This document shows, piece after piece, positions 51,465 to 59,772 of a DNA stretch of 64,000 nt. This stretch comes from Pseudomonas sp. GD04019 (GTDB taxonomy: Bacteria > Pseudomonadota > Gammaproteobacteria > Pseudomonadales > Pseudomonadaceae). The notes under the pieces are model-generated. The model saw nothing but the letters and a program-made list of their open reading frames with translations, did not search any database and was not told where the DNA came from. Both the position numbers and the translations under genes were made by a program. Location of the stretch: contig NZ_JAOEEA010000011.1 of the NCBI RefSeq assembly GCF_029837695.1, positions 62,001 to 126,000 of the forward strand, written 5' to 3'. Each line of letters begins with the position of its first letter. Within the stretch, counting starts at the first letter, position 1.

Positions 51465-51630
51465 GAGCTTACCTTGACAGCCTTGGGCGGCATTTTTAGG
51501 ATCACACCCCATAGCGCCGATTTAAGAGCAACTTGCGGGGCGCTGCCCGGTTGGGCGAATACCGCTAAAGCGCTGGCCGGTGTCGCCTCCCACCGCAGTC
51601 CGGCGGGACTCTGAGGCTGAGACTGCATCC

Positions 51631-51942
51631 ATGAGCTGCCCGCGCACCCATCTGTATTTTTCCCCCTTGCCGCGTACCGCGGTCAATCGCCATCCGCATG
51701 TGCTGCTGGTCGGCAGCCATCAGCCACGTCTGCTCAAGAGTCTCGAAGGCTGGCCCAAGCAGTGGTCGGGAGCACGTAACTTCCTTATCCGTTTCGCCGG
51801 CGCCAGCGCGCAGGATCTCGCCCGCCTGCCGGCGGATGCCTTCGATCTGGTGGTGGTCGGCGTCGAGGCGCAGCCGGTCAACGATGAACTGATCGGCCAG
51901 TTGGTGCGGGTCGCGCGCCAGGGCTTGATCAGCCTGCGCTGA
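51631..51942 (+). CDS. Conserved protein of unknown function
   Basis: This 103-residue protein begins MSCPRTHLYFSPLPRTAVNRHPH and contains HVLLVGSHQPRLLKSLEGW, FAGASAQDLARLPADAFDLVVVG and a C-terminal helix. It has no signal peptide or membrane segment. It resembles a short receiver-like or Rossmann-like fold (VLLVGS and DLVVVG strands) without the phospho-acceptor motif. Its end overlaps convergent greB by 14 nt. A similar gene is found beside thpR and greB in other pseudomonads as I recall, but I know no function. Confidence 0.7.
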   Translation: MSCPRTHLYFSPLPRTAVNRHPHVLLVGSHQPRLLKSLEGWPKQWSGARNFLIRFAGASAQDLARLPADAFDLVVVGVEAQPVNDELIGQLVRVARQGLISLR

Positions 51943-52441
51943 CCGCCGGGTAGTCGATGGCGGTGATGTAGAACTCCTGCTCGCCGCCGGGCGTCTGTAC
52001 CCGCACCTCGGCATCCAGCGCCTTGCCCACCAGGGCACGGGCCAGGGGCGAATCGATGCTGATCAGCCCCAGTTTGAGGTCCAGCTCGTCGGGGCCGACG
52101 ATACGGTAGCGCGATTCGTTGCCATCCTCGTCCTCCAGGGTCACCCAGGCACCGAAGTACACCTTTTTCGGGTCGGCCGGCTGGGCGCCGACCACCTTGA
52201 GGTTCTCCAGGCGCTTGGTGAGGAAGCGCACGCGGCTGTCGATCTCGCGTAGCATCTTCTTGCCGTAGATGTACTCGGCGTTTTCCGAGCGATCGCCGAG
52301 GGCGGCCGCCTCGCTGACCGCCTGGGTCACCTGGGGGCGGCGCACGTGCCACAGTTCGTGCAGCTCGGCGCGCAGGCGCGCCTCGCCTTCGGGGGTGATC
52401 AGCGGGGTGCCTGCGGTACGGGGTGGTCGATAACGGCTCAT
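51929..52441 (-). CDS. greB: Transcription elongation factor GreB
   Basis: The 170-residue protein has the Gre coiled-coil domain with acidic tip residues in EAAALGDRSENAEYIYGKK and a C-terminal FKBP-like domain (ISIDSPLARALVGK). The PRTAGTPLITPEGEARLRAEL opening and the tip pattern identify GreB rather than GreA. GreB enters the RNA polymerase secondary channel and stimulates transcript cleavage to rescue backtracked complexes. The start follows no strong ribosome site. The dispersed repeat copy 3 lies upstream of it. Confidence 0.95.
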   Translation of the reverse strand: MSRYRPPRTAGTPLITPEGEARLRAELHELWHVRRPQVTQAVSEAAALGDRSENAEYIYGKKMLREIDSRVRFLTKRLENLKVVGAQPADPKKVYFGAWVTLEDEDGNESRYRIVGPDELDLKLGLISIDSPLARALVGKALDAEVRVQTPGGEQEFYITAIDYPAVSAG

Positions 52442-52474
52442 GCTGTTCGCGAAATCTGGAGGTCGGGCGATTCT

Positions 52475-52617
52475 AGGTTCTGTACGAAAACTCGTCGAGC
52501 GAAGGTCAGGCTAGGAAAAAGTCGGTGAGGAAGCGGAGTTAACCAGCTGTTAATGAGCATTCCGAACCGGCTTTTGACGACGCATGGCCGAGCGCAGACA
52601 GTTTCCGTAGAGAACCT
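52475..52617 (-). repeat. Dispersed hairpin repeat, copy 3 of 3
   Basis: This 143-bp element has 17-bp terminal inverted repeats (52475-52491 with 52601-52617, two mismatches) starting AGGTTCT. The internal stem pairs 52517-52526 with 52566-52575, and TTAAC/GTTAA forms the inner stem. It starts 7 nt after the stop codon of the ABC permease gene and lies upstream of greB. Strand is given in the sense of the permease gene, as for the other copies. Confidence 0.87.
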
Positions 52618-52624
52618 GGCAAGC

Positions 52625-55117
52625 TCAGACCTCGCGCAGCACGGTCAGCGGCGAGGCATTCAGTGCCCTGCGCGTACCCCACACGCCGGCGCCACCCACC
52701 AGCAGTGCACCGATCAGCGGCAACAGCAGCAACCAGGGGTGCGGCTGCCACTCCAGCTCAAGCGCATAGCGATACAGCAGGAAACTGGCCAGCTCGCAGC
52801 CGACGGCGGCCAGCAATCCGCTGCCGGCGCCGAGCAGACTGAACTCGGCACGGCGGGCGCGCAGCAGCAAGCGGCGCTCGGCGCCGAGGGCGCGCAGCAG
52901 GGCGCCCTGGCGCAGGCGCTCGTCGAGGGTCGCCTGCAGACCGGCGAACAGCACCGTCAGGCCGGCTGCAAGAACGAACAGCAGCACGTACTCAATTGCC
53001 AGACTGACCTGGGCCGTGATGCTGCGCAGCTGCTCCAGCAACGCTTCGACCTGCAGCAGGGTGACGGCGGGGAACTCGCGCGACAGCTCGACCAGGCGTT
53101 TCTCGCTCTGCGGCGGCAGGTAGAAACTGGTCAGGTAGGTGGCGGGCAGGTCCTGCAGGGTGTCGGGTTCGAAGATCATGTAGAAGTTCGGCTGGAAGCT
53201 GTCCCACTTCACCTGGCGCAGGCTGGTGACCTTCGCCTGTTTCTCCATCCCGCCGACGCTGAAGGTCAGCTCGTCGCCCAGCTTCAGGCCGAGGCTTTCC
53301 GCCAGTTCCGACTCCACCGACACGCCAGGCTGCTCGCCTTGCGGCTGGGGCTGCCACCACTGGCCATCCAGCAGCACATTGCCTGCGGGCAGCTCGGCGG
53401 CCCAGGTCAGGCTGAGGTCGCGCTGGATGGCGCGCTCGCCCTGGCTTTCCTTGCTGACAATGCCTTGTACAGGCTCCCCGTTGATCATGGTCAGGCGCCC
53501 GGCGACTATCGGGTAGAGCGGCTCCGGGTGTGGCGACAACTGGCCGAGGCGCGCAGTGAAGGCCTCGCGCTCGTCCGGCAGCACATTGAGGGCGAAGTGG
53601 TTGGGCGCCTGCTCCGGCAGCTGGTCCTGCCAGGTATCCAGCAGTTCGCCGCGCAGCAGGGCGATCAGGCTCATGGCCAGCAGGATCAGGCCGAAGGCCA
53701 GCGATTGTCCGGCCGCCGCCAGCGGATGGCGCAGCAGCTGGCCAAGGCCCAGGCGCCAGGGTAGGGAGGCACGTGCCAGCAGGCGGCGCAGGGCATTCAG
53801 GCCGAACAGCAGGGCACCACCGAGCAGCAGGGTGGCGAGCAAACCGCCGCCGAGCAGGCCCAGGGTCAACTTCAGGTCCAGGCTCAGGCGCCACATGATC
53901 AGCCCTAGGGCAAATAGCGCTGCGCCATAGACCAGCCAGGAGCTGGGCGGCACAGGGAGCAGGTCGCGGCGCAGCACCCGCAGCGGCGGTACGCGGCCTA
54001 GGGCGGCCAGGGGCGGCAGGGCGAAGCCGGCCAGCGCCACCAGTCCCGTGGCCATCCCGGCCAGAGCCGGCAACAGTCCACCAGGCGGCACGCCAGGAGG
54101 CAGCAAGCCTTGGAGCAGCTTGAACAGCACCAGTTGACCGACCCAGCCGAGCAGGGCGCCGGCCAGGCTGGCGAGCAATCCGAGCATGGCCAGCTGCAGG
54201 CCGAACAAGCTCAGGGCTTCGCGGCGCGACAGACCCAGGCAGCGCAGCAGGGCGCTGGCATCGAAACGGCGTGCGGCGAAGCGGGCTGCCGAGAGCGCCA
54301 CGGCGACGCCGGCCAGCAGCACGGCGGCCAGGCTGGCCAGATTCAGGTAGCGTTCGGCACGACCGAGTGCTCCGCCGATCTGGCGATTACCGTCGCGAGC
54401 GTCTTCCAGGCGCTGGTGAGCGGCGAGGCTTTTCTCGGTCGCGTCGCGATAGCGGGCCAGGGTCTCCGTCTCACCACGCCACAGGTCGCGATAGCGCACC
54501 CGGCTGCCCGGCTGGACCACGCCGGTAGAGGCCAGGTCGTCGATGTGTATCAGCACGCGCGGGGTGAGGCTATAGAAGTCGCCTGCGCGATCGGGCTCGT
54601 GGGTCAGCACGCGAGTCAGGCGCAGCTGGCGGTTACCGACTTCGATGCTCTGGCCAACCTTGAGGTCCAGCGCCGCGAACAGTCGTGCCTCGGCCCAGGC
54701 CTCGCCGGGCTGCGGGCTGCCTCCAGGCTGGTCGGCGGCATAGGGCTCGGCGGCGCTTTTCAGTTGGCCGCGTAGGGGGTAGCCATTGCCGGCAGCCTTG
54801 ATGCTGGACAGCTGGATGCCCTGTTCGCCGGCAATCACGCTGGCGAACTCGACCACCTGGGCATGCTCCAGCCCCAGCTTGCGGCCGGCTTCGATCTGTT
54901 CAGGCGCAGCCGGTGCGCTGCCGTTCAGCACCAGGTCGGCGCCGAGGAATTCGGTGGCGCGCAGCAGCATGGCGCCGTTCAGGCGGGCGCCGAAGTAGCC
55001 GATGGCGGTGCTGGCGGCGACGGCCACCAGCAGGGCGAAGAACAGTACGCGAAACTCGCCGGCGCGGGCATCGCGCAGCAGCTGGCGCCAGGCGAGGACG
55101 AACAGGCGGGCGAGCAT
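52625..55117 (-). CDS. ABC transporter permease, FtsX-like (YbbP family)
   Basis: The 830-residue protein begins with LARLFVLAWRQLLRDARAGEFRVLFFALLVAVA and has ten helices in a duplicated FtsX layout with a large periplasmic domain after helix 1. The family includes E. coli YbbP, which works with YbbA; the pair belongs to the MacB-like extraction or envelope transport group rather than substrate import. Its start overlaps the stop of the ATPase gene by one base, so they are coupled. The likely role is lipid or lipoprotein handling. Confidence 0.93.
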   Translation of the reverse strand: MLARLFVLAWRQLLRDARAGEFRVLFFALLVAVAASTAIGYFGARLNGAMLLRATEFLGADLVLNGSAPAAPEQIEAGRKLGLEHAQVVEFASVIAGEQGIQLSSIKAAGNGYPLRGQLKSAAEPYAADQPGGSPQPGEAWAEARLFAALDLKVGQSIEVGNRQLRLTRVLTHEPDRAGDFYSLTPRVLIHIDDLASTGVVQPGSRVRYRDLWRGETETLARYRDATEKSLAAHQRLEDARDGNRQIGGALGRAERYLNLASLAAVLLAGVAVALSAARFAARRFDASALLRCLGLSRREALSLFGLQLAMLGLLASLAGALLGWVGQLVLFKLLQGLLPPGVPPGGLLPALAGMATGLVALAGFALPPLAALGRVPPLRVLRRDLLPVPPSSWLVYGAALFALGLIMWRLSLDLKLTLGLLGGGLLATLLLGGALLFGLNALRRLLARASLPWRLGLGQLLRHPLAAAGQSLAFGLILLAMSLIALLRGELLDTWQDQLPEQAPNHFALNVLPDEREAFTARLGQLSPHPEPLYPIVAGRLTMINGEPVQGIVSKESQGERAIQRDLSLTWAAELPAGNVLLDGQWWQPQPQGEQPGVSVESELAESLGLKLGDELTFSVGGMEKQAKVTSLRQVKWDSFQPNFYMIFEPDTLQDLPATYLTSFYLPPQSEKRLVELSREFPAVTLLQVEALLEQLRSITAQVSLAIEYVLLFVLAAGLTVLFAGLQATLDERLRQGALLRALGAERRLLLRARRAEFSLLGAGSGLLAAVGCELASFLLYRYALELEWQPHPWLLLLPLIGALLVGGAGVWGTRRALNASPLTVLREV

Positions 55118-55800
55118 CAGGGCTCCACGCTGTCGACCAGACGGCCGGCTTCCAGGCGGATCAGGCGACGGCAGCGGTGAGCCAGACGCTCGTCATGGGT
55201 GACCAGAACCAGGGTGGTGCCGCGCTCCTGGTTCAGCTCGAAGAGCAGATCGCTGATGCGCTCGCCGGTATGGCTGTCGAGGTTGCCGGTGGGCTCGTCG
55301 GCGAACAGGATCGCCGGCTCGGCGGCGAAGGCGCGGGCGATGGCCACGCGCTGTTGCTCGCCTCCGGAGAGCTGGCGCGGGTAGTGACCGAAGCGCTGGC
55401 CCAGGCCAACCCGCTCCAGCAACGAGGCGGCGCGCTGGCGGGCGTCGCTGCGGCCTTCCAGCTCCAGCGGCAACATGACGTTTTCCAGGGCGTTGAGGTT
55501 GTCCAGCAACTGGAAGGATTGGAAGACGAAGCCAACGTGCTCGGCGCGGACCCGTGCGCGGCGATCTTCGTCCAGTGCCTGCAGGGCATGGCCAGCCAGC
55601 CCCACTTCACCGGCGCTGGGCAGGTCGAGTCCGGCCAGTAGGCCGAGGAGGGTGGATTTGCCGGAGCCAGAGCTGCCGACGATGGCCAGGCTGTCGCCGC
55701 GGGCCAGATCGAGGGAGAGATCGTGGAGGATGGCCAGCTCGCCTTCCGTGCTGGGGACCACTTTGCTAAGGTGCCGCGCAGTAAGAATGCTTGCGCTCAT
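55117..55800 (-). CDS. ABC transporter ATP-binding protein (YbbA/LolD-like)
   Basis: The 227-residue ATPase has Walker A (GSSGSGKSTL near residue 44), the signature LSGGEQQRVAIARA, Walker B (ILFADEPTG) with the switch His in LVTHDERLAHRC. The NLNALENVMLPLELEG segment is typical of LolD/MacB-type ATPases. It powers the FtsX-like permease encoded next to it. The start codon lies only 10 bp from that of divergent tesA, so its promoter must reach into the tesA coding region. Confidence 0.94.
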   Translation of the reverse strand: MSASILTARHLSKVVPSTEGELAILHDLSLDLARGDSLAIVGSSGSGKSTLLGLLAGLDLPSAGEVGLAGHALQALDEDRRARVRAEHVGFVFQSFQLLDNLNALENVMLPLELEGRSDARQRAASLLERVGLGQRFGHYPRQLSGGEQQRVAIARAFAAEPAILFADEPTGNLDSHTGERISDLLFELNQERGTTLVLVTHDERLAHRCRRLIRLEAGRLVDSVEP

Positions 55801-55810
55801 GGAGAGTCCG

Positions 55811-56416
55811 ATGCGTGCATTGTGGATGAGCGGTGCGCTGACGCTGATGTTGTGGGCTCAGGGCACACTGGCCGGCACCGTACTGGTCGTCGGCGATAGT
55901 ATCAGCGCCGCTTTGGGCCTGGATACACGCCAGGGCTGGGTGTCCCTGCTGCAGAACCGCCTGCATGAGGGTGGTTTCGCGCACCAAGTGGTCAACGCAT
56001 CGATCAGCGGCGATACCAGCTCAGGCGGCCTGGCGCGCCTGCCGGCGCTGCTTTCACAGCATCAGCCGCAGTTGGTGATCATCGAGCTGGGCGGCAACGA
56101 TGGCCTGCGCGGCCAGCCCCCCGCGCAATTGCAACAGAATCTTGCTCGCATGGTGGATGCCTCCACGGCTGCAGGGGCGAAAGTGCTGCTGTTGGGTATG
56201 CGCCTGCCGCCGAACTATGGCCAGCGCTATACCCAGGCCTTCGCTCAGGTGTTCAGTGATGTGGCGGTGGATAAACAGGTGCCGCTGGTACCGTTTCTGC
56301 TCGAGGGCGTCGGTGGTGTACCGGGCATGATGCAGGCCGATGGCATCCACCCGGCCGTGGCGGCCCAACCGCAGATGCTGGAGAACGTCTGGCCGACGCT
56401 GGAGCCGCTGCTCTGA
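55811..56416 (+). CDS. tesA: Multifunctional acyl-CoA thioesterase I / lysophospholipase
   Basis: The 201-residue precursor has a signal peptide (MRALWMSGALTLMLWAQGTLA) and an SGNH-hydrolase domain: GDSIS with catalytic Ser30, the Gly in NASISGDTSSGG, GGNDGLRG and the catalytic DGIHP near the C-terminus. TesA is a periplasmic esterase with thioesterase, arylesterase and lysophospholipase activity. The ATG is preceded by GGAGAG at 55800-55805, which overlaps the start codon of the divergent ABC gene. A terminator is not obvious. Confidence 0.95.
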   Translation: MRALWMSGALTLMLWAQGTLAGTVLVVGDSISAALGLDTRQGWVSLLQNRLHEGGFAHQVVNASISGDTSSGGLARLPALLSQHQPQLVIIELGGNDGLRGQPPAQLQQNLARMVDASTAAGAKVLLLGMRLPPNYGQRYTQAFAQVFSDVAVDKQVPLVPFLLEGVGGVPGMMQADGIHPAVAAQPQMLENVWPTLEPLL

Positions 56417-56472
56417 GCCTTCCCCGTCTGCTGGCTTTCGGCTATCGTGGCGCCCCCGCCTCGGAGCCCTGA

Positions 56473-56754
56473 ATGCCGCGTCCCGCCTGGTCCCTGTACG
56501 CCTACCAACTGATCGTGCCCGACGAACAGCTCGACCTGTTCGCCTGCCGCGAGGCGAAGGTCCATCTGGTGGCCAAGCAGCTGGAGTTGGGCGGCTTCGC
56601 CGATCGCACTTTGTGTGGCGGTCTGTTGCCGGCGCTGCCGGTGATGCGCGATGTGGACAAGGCCGGTTTGCGTGACAAGCGCCTGTGCCCGGCCTGCCGT
56701 CAGGCGCTGGAGGCTCAGCGCCGCGGTGAACGGCTACTGTGGCCCGACGCCTGA
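56473..56754 (+). CDS. Small conserved protein with CxxC motif
   Basis: The 93-residue protein begins MPRPAWSLYAYQLIVPDEQLDLFACREAK, includes LCGGLLPALPVMRDVDKAGLRDKRLCPACRQALEAQ and ends GERLLWPDA. It has four Cys, two in a CxxC (LCPAC) that could bind zinc. It has no signal peptide. Related small proteins sit between tesA and the L,D-transpeptidase gene in other pseudomonads. The function is unknown. Confidence 0.72.
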   Translation: MPRPAWSLYAYQLIVPDEQLDLFACREAKVHLVAKQLELGGFADRTLCGGLLPALPVMRDVDKAGLRDKRLCPACRQALEAQRRGERLLWPDA

Positions 56755-56828
56755 ACCCTCCCGGCCCGCTTGCGGCCGGTGTACAATCCCGAGTCCTTCC
56801 ATCAGCCATTTTTGCCAAGGATTAACGG

Positions 56829-57782
56829 ATGTTGTCGCGCGTTTCTGCAGTCGCCCTCGCCAGCCTGATCGTGGCCGGCCCTGCCGCCGCCCTCGAGCTG
56901 CCCCTGCCGCCTCCGGGCGAAGATATCGTTGGCCAGATCCAGGTGGTCAAGGCCAAGTACGAGGACACCTTCGCCGACATCGCCACCGCCAGCGATCTGG
57001 GCTATCTGGAGATGGTCGCAGCCAACCCGGGAGTAGATCCCTGGCTGCCGGGCGAAGGCGCCGAGATTATCCTGCCGACCCGCTACATCCTGCCGCCGGG
57101 CCCGCGCGAAGGCATCGTGATCAACCTGGCCGAGTACCGCATGTACTACTTCCCCAAAGGGCAGAACGTGGTGCACACCTTCCCGCTGGGGATTGGTCGT
57201 GAAGGCTGGGGCTCGCCAATCGCGCATACCACCATCACCGCCAAGACGCCGAACCCGGGCTGGACGCCGCCGGCATCGATCCGCGCCGAGCACGCCGCCG
57301 ATGGCGACCCGCTGCCGGCCTACGTGCCGCCAGGCCCGGATAACCCGCTGGGGCCGTTCAAGTTCACGCTGGGCACGCCGGGCTACCTGATTCACGGCTC
57401 CAACAAGAAGTTCGGCATCGGCATGCGCGTCAGCCACGGCTGCTTCCGTATGCTCAACAACAACGTGCTGGAGCTGGCGAAAATGGCTCCGGTGGGCACT
57501 TCCGTGCGCATCGTCAACGAGCCGTACAAATTTGGCGTCAGCGGCGGCAAGGTCTATCTGGAAGCGCACGCGCCGCTGACCGACAGCGAAGAGCCGTCGG
57601 TGGTGGACAAACACACTGCCGTGATCAACGCGCTGCTGAAGAACGACGCACTGGGCGGCAGCATGCGCCTGGATTGGGAGATGGTGCGTGAGGTGGTGGC
57701 CTCGGAAGATGGCATGCCGATCGAGATCGCCATACCGCAGGAAGCGGTAGCCAATCATGAAGCTGCTCCGCTGGAGCTCTAG
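56829..57782 (+). CDS. L,D-transpeptidase (YkuD domain)
   Basis: The 317-residue precursor has a signal peptide (MLSRVSAVALASLIVAGPAAA), an N-terminal LysM-like segment (KYEDTFADIATASDLGYLEMVAANPGVDPWLPG), the YkuD domain (about 95-240) and a Cys205 active site in HGCFRM with the HGSNKKFGIGMRVSHGC pattern. Such enzymes form or use 3-3 crosslinks or attach lipoproteins to peptidoglycan. The adjoining oprI, whose homologue is peptidoglycan-bound, suggests it links OprI to the wall; its P. aeruginosa counterpart, also next to oprI, fits that. Nothing in the sequence tests this. Confidence 0.92.
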   Translation: MLSRVSAVALASLIVAGPAAALELPLPPPGEDIVGQIQVVKAKYEDTFADIATASDLGYLEMVAANPGVDPWLPGEGAEIILPTRYILPPGPREGIVINLAEYRMYYFPKGQNVVHTFPLGIGREGWGSPIAHTTITAKTPNPGWTPPASIRAEHAADGDPLPAYVPPGPDNPLGPFKFTLGTPGYLIHGSNKKFGIGMRVSHGCFRMLNNNVLELAKMAPVGTSVRIVNEPYKFGVSGGKVYLEAHAPLTDSEEPSVVDKHTAVINALLKNDALGGSMRLDWEMVREVVASEDGMPIEIAIPQEAVANHEAAPLEL

Positions 57783-57798
57783 GTCTCGACTCAAAGAG

Positions 57799-57828
57799 CC
57801 CGCCCGCAGCGATGCCGGCGGGTTTTTT
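57799..57828 (+). terminator. Terminator after the L,D-transpeptidase gene
   Basis: CCCGCC (57799-57804) pairs with GGCGGG (57817-57822) and is followed by TTTTTT. Confidence 0.85.
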
Positions 57829-57853
57829 GTTGCCGGGAAAAATCGTGGGCATT

Positions 57854-57887
57854 AAAAAAGCCGACCCGGCGAACCGGATCGGCTTCT
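57854..57887 (-). terminator. Terminator after oprI
   Basis: On the minus strand AAGCCGATCCGG and CCGGGTCGGCTT pair around TTCG and are followed by TTTT; the stem has one mismatch. It lies 19 nt past the oprI stop. Confidence 0.85.
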
Positions 57888-57905
57888 TCAAAGCCTTGGC
57901 AAGAA

Positions 57906-58157
57906 TTACTTGCGGCTAGCTTTTTCCAGCATACGCAGAGCGCGCTCGTTGGCTTCGTCAGCAGTTTGCTGAGCCTTCTGAGCAGCAGCCAGAGCCTCGT
58001 CGGCCTTGCGGTAGGCTTCGTCGGCACGAGCTTGGGCGCGGGCAGCGGCGTCTTCGGTAGCGGTCAGACGGGCTTCGGTTTCTTTGGATACGCTGCTGCA
58101 ACCGGTGGCCAGAACGGCGGCCAGAGCCAGAGCAGAGAATTTCAGAACGTTGTTCAT
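57906..58157 (-). CDS. oprI: Major outer-membrane lipoprotein OprI
   Basis: The 83-residue precursor has a lipobox (ALAAVLATGC, lipidated Cys20) and a mature part of helical heptads (SSVSKETEARLTATEDAA, ARADEAYRKADEALAAAQKAQQTADEANERA) that forms a trimeric coiled coil. It ends ASRK; the terminal Lys is the residue linked to peptidoglycan in Lpp-type proteins. It is one of the most abundant proteins of Pseudomonas and is less GC-rich in codon use than its neighbours, as expected for high expression. A strong AAGGGG site precedes the ATG. Confidence 0.97.
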   Translation of the reverse strand: MNNVLKFSALALAAVLATGCSSVSKETEARLTATEDAAARAQARADEAYRKADEALAAAQKAQQTADEANERALRMLEKASRK

Positions 58158-58192
58158 CGTGTTCCCCTTAAGGTGGACTTTCCATGAAAAGC

Positions 58193-58214
58193 AATTTCCC
58201 GAGCTCGGGAAATT
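58193..58214. promoter_or_regulatory. 22-bp perfect palindrome in the oprI leader
   Basis: AATTTCCCGAGCTCGGGAAATT reads the same on both strands. It lies 36-57 nt before the oprI ATG, just downstream of the predicted -10, so it would fold into a hairpin at the 5' end of the mRNA. It could also be a protein-binding site. Confidence 0.8.
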
Positions 58215-58225
58215 AGCCGGGCTAC

Positions 58226-58253
58226 ATACTACCCATTACTTTTAGTAAGTAAA
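58226..58253 (-). promoter_or_regulatory. Predicted sigma70 promoter of oprI
   Basis: On the minus strand TTTACT (58253-58248), a 16-nt spacer and TAGTAT (58231-58226) form a moderate -35/-10 pair placing the start of transcription near 58219. The rest of the 332-bp gap to 58489 is AT-rich and holds no ORF; the promoter of the next gene is not resolved. Confidence 0.55.
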
Positions 58254-58489
58254 CCGACCTGAAGCAAGTGAAGCAAAAAAAAGCCCGATCTGTTCAAGAT
58301 TTAATCTTTTCTGTTTAAAAAACATGCAGTTCGAGTGCTCTCAGGGCTGCCTGCAAGTCTAAATCGCGACACTTTCAGTTGGTGCGTCAGTGCATTTCTG
58401 GCGCATAGCGTAGCGGGTGAATCGCTTGATAATATCCATGGCTACGTAGCCGGCAGGATGTACTACCGGACAATTCCAGGGACGTTAAG

Positions 58490-59752
58490 ATGTCGAAATT
58501 CATCAAGTGGGGACTGTTGGCCATCGTGGCCGTGGCGATACTGATCAAAGCATCGCTGTGGTTGTCGGTGCGTTCGATCATGAATGATGCGATCGCTCAG
58601 ATGTCTCCCTTCATGAACTTGAGTTACCGGGGCATCACTTCTTCCTTCGATGGCCGTGTCGGCGTCGAAGGTATCAAGGTCCAGGTGCCGATGTTCAACG
58701 ACGATTTTCATATCGCTCACGCGGAGCTCAAGTTCAAGAGCTTGATGGATCTGTTGTCGTTCAAGGAGCGTCTGGCCGAGGGCAAGTTCCCCGAGCAGAT
58801 GGCGGTGAACATCAAAGGGCTCACCCTCGATGTACATGGCCCTTTCATGGAGATGATCCATCAGGCGCCGGAGCAACCCGATCTGGAGACCGCGCTAACC
58901 AGCGTGGCCTGCGGCAGTAGCAGCCGGATCGGGGTCGATGAGCTGCTCGAAATGGGTTATCGCACTTTCGAGACCGACGCCCAGTTCTCCTACCTGTTCC
59001 AGCCAGGGGCGCAGACCCTAAGCTTCAACCTCTCCGCAGACATGCGCGACATGGGCGACTATCGCATCAATTTCTCCTTGGCCAACATGTCGGAGAAGCC
59101 TGGCGATCTGCGCGTCAACCCGCCGCGGGTATCCACCGTCACGGTGGAGATCAACGACAACCAGTACCAGCGCAAGGTCAGCAGCTACTGCGCCGCCAAG
59201 CTGGGCCAGTCGGAAGAAGCCTATCTGCAGACTTCCATGGAACATCTGGACCAGTCGCTACGCGCCCAACGCATCGCTCTGGATCCAGCGCTGCTGGAGT
59301 CGCTGAAAGCCTATTACAAGGATCCACAGGCACTGCGCGTCGAGCTGGCACCGACCGAGGGTATGACCTGGGATGGCCTGCAGTTCTTCGAAGCCAAGGA
59401 CGTTCTGGCGATGCTGCGTCCGGCCGTACTGATCAATCAGCAGGCGGTGGAACCTCTGGCGTTTTCCTGGGTCGATCCCCAGGCGGCGCCGGTCCCCGTA
59501 GCGAACGAACTGGTGCGCGCCGAGGAGAATGAGCAGGTGCAGGTTTCGCAGTACGAGTTCGTGAATGTGGAAAGCCTGCCCAACCATGCTGGCAAGCGGC
59601 TACAGTTCATTACTTATGACGGCACCTATTATCAGGGGGTGCTGCACAAGATCGAGAATGGCAAGGTGTTCCTCAGCGTGCAGATGGGTACCGGGTCGGC
59701 CGAGATGTTTCTTCGTCTGGAAAAGATCGATAAGGTAAGGGTTCTGTTCTAG
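58490..59752 (+). CDS. Membrane-anchored protein of unknown function
   Basis: The 420-residue protein has one N-terminal helix (FIKWGLLAIVAVAILIKASLWLSV) and no signal-peptidase site, so it is probably anchored in the inner membrane with a periplasmic bulk. The region includes beta-rich segments such as GVEGIKVQVPMFNDDFHIAHAELKF and a C-terminal RLQFITYDGTYYQGVLHKIENGKVFLSVQMGTG, which may be a small SH3-like or Sm-like barrel. There are three Cys. No family was recognised. The nearest neighbour, a GNAT-type protein, starts 20 nt after its stop and may be co-transcribed. Confidence 0.75.
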   Translation: MSKFIKWGLLAIVAVAILIKASLWLSVRSIMNDAIAQMSPFMNLSYRGITSSFDGRVGVEGIKVQVPMFNDDFHIAHAELKFKSLMDLLSFKERLAEGKFPEQMAVNIKGLTLDVHGPFMEMIHQAPEQPDLETALTSVACGSSSRIGVDELLEMGYRTFETDAQFSYLFQPGAQTLSFNLSADMRDMGDYRINFSLANMSEKPGDLRVNPPRVSTVTVEINDNQYQRKVSSYCAAKLGQSEEAYLQTSMEHLDQSLRAQRIALDPALLESLKAYYKDPQALRVELAPTEGMTWDGLQFFEAKDVLAMLRPAVLINQQAVEPLAFSWVDPQAAPVPVANELVRAEENEQVQVSQYEFVNVESLPNHAGKRLQFITYDGTYYQGVLHKIENGKVFLSVQMGTGSAEMFLRLEKIDKVRVLF

Positions 59753-59772
59753 AGCCCCATTGAGGAGATGAA

